Positions 14,459 through 15,639 of a stretch of 15,639 bases of DNA are shown in pieces (the first letter of the stretch is position 1; every line of letters begins with the position of its first letter). The notes under the pieces were generated by a model. It was not told the DNA's origin. It did not search any database and saw only the letters and a program-made list of their open reading frames with translations. A program made the position numbers and the translations under genes. Source of the stretch: Brevundimonas sp. UBA7664 (GTDB taxonomy: Bacteria > Pseudomonadota > Alphaproteobacteria > Caulobacterales > Caulobacteraceae); assembly GCF_002483305.1 (NCBI RefSeq), contig NZ_DLHQ01000064.1, positions 1 to 15,639 of the forward strand, read 5' to 3'.

Positions 14459-14841
14459 CGCATGGCCGCCAGCCGGGGCATGGCCCACGGTTCGATATAA
14501 GGTTGCCAAGCCAGGGACAGCACGACCAGCGCGGTGGCCACGACCAGCAACCAGAAGGCCAGCGGCGACGGTTGATGGCAGGCGGCGTCCTTCCGGCACA
14601 TCCGCAGACGGCGCCAGTGAAACAGCCAGCCCGCGGCGAGAATGAGGGCCGCCAACAGCGTCAGCCAGTTTCGCGCGCCCGCGATGACGGCGGCGCCGGC
14701 GAAGGATACCCCGGCGACCGACAACGCGAGGGGCAGCACGCAACAGGCCGCCCAGGCGAACACCGAGGCGAAGCCGCCGATGGCTGCCGAGGCGCTGACG
14801 GCGACTTCGGGAATCCGAGGTCGGTTTTGATCGATGGCCAT
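14455..14841 (-). CDS. merT: MerT-like mercuric/metal ion transporter
   Basis: This encodes 128 residues from ATG 14841, with GGGAGG 6 nt upstream. Three hydrophobic segments appear at about 17-53, 58-75 and 93-112. The first contains adjacent Cys33-Cys34 followed by Pro (AACCVLPLAL), the Hg(II)-accepting pair of MerT. The loop after TM2 has Cys82 and Cys88, spaced six apart like the cytoplasmic pair Cys76/Cys82 of the classic MerT. MerT brings Hg(II) from the periplasm into the cytoplasm. The usual partners MerP and MerA are missing, and the downstream gene is a GDCCVxC protein. Transport of mercury is likely from the motifs, but another thiophilic ion is possible given the atypical regulator. 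Confidence 0.82.
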   Translation of the reverse strand: MAIDQNRPRIPEVAVSASAAIGGFASVFAWAACCVLPLALSVAGVSFAGAAVIAGARNWLTLLAALILAAGWLFHWRRLRMCRKDAACHQPSPLAFWLLVVATALVVLSLAWQPYIEPWAMPRLAAMR

Positions 14842-14865
14842 AGAGCCTCCCGTTCGATTTCTGGT

Positions 14866-14896
14866 AGCCTACAACCCGTAGCCGCTACGGGATCAA
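14866..14896 (-). promoter_or_regulatory. MerR-type promoter/operator for the merT-GDCCVxC operon
   Basis: On the minus strand the -35 is TTGATC (14891-14896) and the -10 is TAGGCT (14866-14871), separated by 19 bp (14872-14890). This is the overlong spacer typical of MerR-activated promoters. The spacer holds most of a perfect 7-3-7 inverted repeat, CCCGTAG (14875-14881) and CTACGGG (14885-14891). A MerR dimer would bind here and untwist the DNA when metal is bound. The divergent regulator begins at 14902, so the site probably also controls it. Confidence 0.9.
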
Positions 14897-14901
14897 GACC
14901 C

Positions 14902-15306
14902 ATGTCTGGACGAGGATTGACCATCGGTCGCCTGGCGCTCAGCGCCGGAGTGAACCTGGAGACGGTGCGCTACTATGAGCGGATCGGCCTGATGCCCTCA
15001 CCCGCCCGCACCGAAGGCGGGCATAGGAGCTATGAGCCCGAACATGCTCAACGCCTGCGCTTCATCCGTCGGTCGCGCGAACTGGGCTTTGGCATCGACG
15101 CCATCCGGCGGCTGATCGCGCTGAGCGAACCCAGCGTCCAGGCGTGTTGCGAAGTCCGCGACATGGCCCAGGGCCACATCGCCAGCGTCGACGCCAAGAT
15201 CGCGGATTTGCAGCGGCTGCGGTCGGTGTTGAGGCAGGCCGTAGCGGACTGCAGTGAGGGCGGGCGGGTCCGGTGCCCGGTGATAGAGGAACTGGGTTCA
15301 AGCTGA
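14902..15306 (+). CDS. MerR-family metal-responsive transcriptional regulator
   Basis: This encodes 134 residues from ATG 14902, 11 nt past the operator. The frame is open far upstream, but that sequence is antisense to merT. The N-terminal winged helix-turn-helix is clear: LTIGRLALSAGVNLETVRYY, ERIGLMP, and an EGGHRSY wing. A long dimer helix follows. The metal loop has Cys82/Cys83 before the helix and Cys117-x7-Cys125 near the C-terminus. Cys82 and Cys117 match MerR positions, but the loop is one residue shorter than in MerR (117/126) and equals the spacing of CueR. CueR, however, has Ser where this protein has Cys. The metal choice is therefore ambiguous. It should activate merT-GDCCVxC through the 19-bp-spacer promoter. 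Confidence 0.92.
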   Translation: MSGRGLTIGRLALSAGVNLETVRYYERIGLMPSPARTEGGHRSYEPEHAQRLRFIRRSRELGFGIDAIRRLIALSEPSVQACCEVRDMAQGHIASVDAKIADLQRLRSVLRQAVADCSEGGRVRCPVIEELGSS

Positions 15307-15354
15307 GACCAGGCGGGTTGCACGATCGCCACTGACATTCCTTGGGAGGATTTC

Positions 15355-15570
15355 ATGGCGCACACGATCATCCACGGGAAGAAGCCGGAAGCTTGGGTCC
15401 AGCCGGATCACCGGCCAGTTCGGGAATTTTCGAGGGGCACGGGGACGCCCGGGTCACCGATCGCACACCGCCTCGCCGCGCCAGCCGCCGGCGTCGGCTT
15501 GGCCCTTCCGCGTCTCGCGTTCGGACTCTATGACTGTCGCCTGGGCCGCGGGAGGACCGGACGGCCGTAG
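15355..15570 (+). CDS. Short ORF of uncertain status downstream of merR
   Basis: This encodes 71 residues with an excellent Shine-Dalgarno (GGGAGG, 15344-15349) before ATG 15355. The first 28 residues (MAHTIIHGKKPEAWVQPDHR onwards) look protein-like, with G/C at most third positions. The rest turns into Ala/Gly/Arg-rich sequence typical of out-of-frame GC-rich DNA, and no domain is recognised. It may be a genuine small protein, or the start of a longer gene broken by a frameshift or deletion. Confidence 0.35.
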   Translation: MAHTIIHGKKPEAWVQPDHRPVREFSRGTGTPGSPIAHRLAAPAAGVGLALPRLAFGLYDCRLGRGRTGRP

Positions 15571-15611
15571 GATCGCCGGCTCTGTCCGCTTGGGTCACCG
15601 GGAAAACGACG

Positions 15612-15639
15612 ATGAGTGTTTCCAGCCTGCTGGCCGCCG
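15612..15639 (+). CDS. Possible start of a gene cut by the right edge
   Basis: ATG 15612 begins MSVSSLLAA and runs open to the window end. The short hydrophobic-leaning start could be a signal peptide or membrane segment. The upstream GGGAAAACGACG is only a weak ribosome site. Nothing more can be said from nine codons. Confidence 0.25.

Noticed and set aside
14233..14901. N-terminal extension of the MerR regulator frame
   Set aside because: It is antisense to the GDCCVxC and merT genes and crosses the operator. The helix-turn-helix starts right after ATG 14902.

Overview
The window is very GC-rich with strong G/C third-position codon bias. TAT and Sec export signals, a lipobox protein, a TonB-dependent receptor and alphaproteobacterial-looking metal genes point to a Gram-negative alphaproteobacterium. 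A Caulobacterales member such as Brevundimonas is my guess from general style, not from a database match. No rRNA, tRNA, CRISPR array or transposase was seen. The window is a metal-handling region: copper on the left, iron uptake in the middle, and a mercury-type module on the right.

Left block (1-8709), copper. A gene cut by the left edge ends in a Pro/Ala-rich linker plus a Met/His tail. It is followed on the + strand by a short CopC-type periplasmic copper-binding protein and a strong hairpin-T terminator (638-668). Converging from the other strand is a likely operon read right to left: a lipoprotein with two tandem DUF305 domains (5025-5705), a three-TM membrane DUF305 protein (4499-4969), the TAT-exported multicopper oxidase CopA (2498-4363) and the outer-membrane protein CopB (948-2501). 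CopA and CopB overlap by 4 bases (GTGA). CopB carries ten Met/His repeats. Further right, a P1B-1 copper-exporting ATPase with YHS and heavy-metal-binding N-terminal domains (5978-8332) is divergent from a CsoR repressor (8434-8709). A near-textbook CsoR operator (8365-8381) lies inside the ATPase promoter. The promoter region of the DUF305/copAB operon carries an identical 11-bp copy of the ATPase -10/half-operator sequence, which suggests linked control. Together these genes suggest cytoplasmic Cu(I) export by the ATPase, periplasmic binding and shuttling by CopC and the DUF305 proteins, Cu(I) oxidation by CopA and outer-membrane sequestration by CopB.

Middle block (8931-13371). An acyltransferase-3 membrane protein is followed by a Fur-box-like element, a TonB-dependent siderophore-type receptor and, 4 nt downstream, a PepSY-TM protein. 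The last two form a typical ferric-siderophore uptake and reduction pair. About 600 bp without a convincing gene follows.

Right block (13981-15639). A small conserved-looking hypothetical protein converges on a divergent MerR-family regulator / MerT-like transporter / GDCCVxC Cys-rich protein unit. Its intergenic region has a classic MerR-type promoter: a 19-bp spacer containing a perfect 7-3-7 dyad. No merA or merP is present, so the transported metal and its fate are open. The window ends with a short ORF of unknown status and possibly the first codons of another gene.
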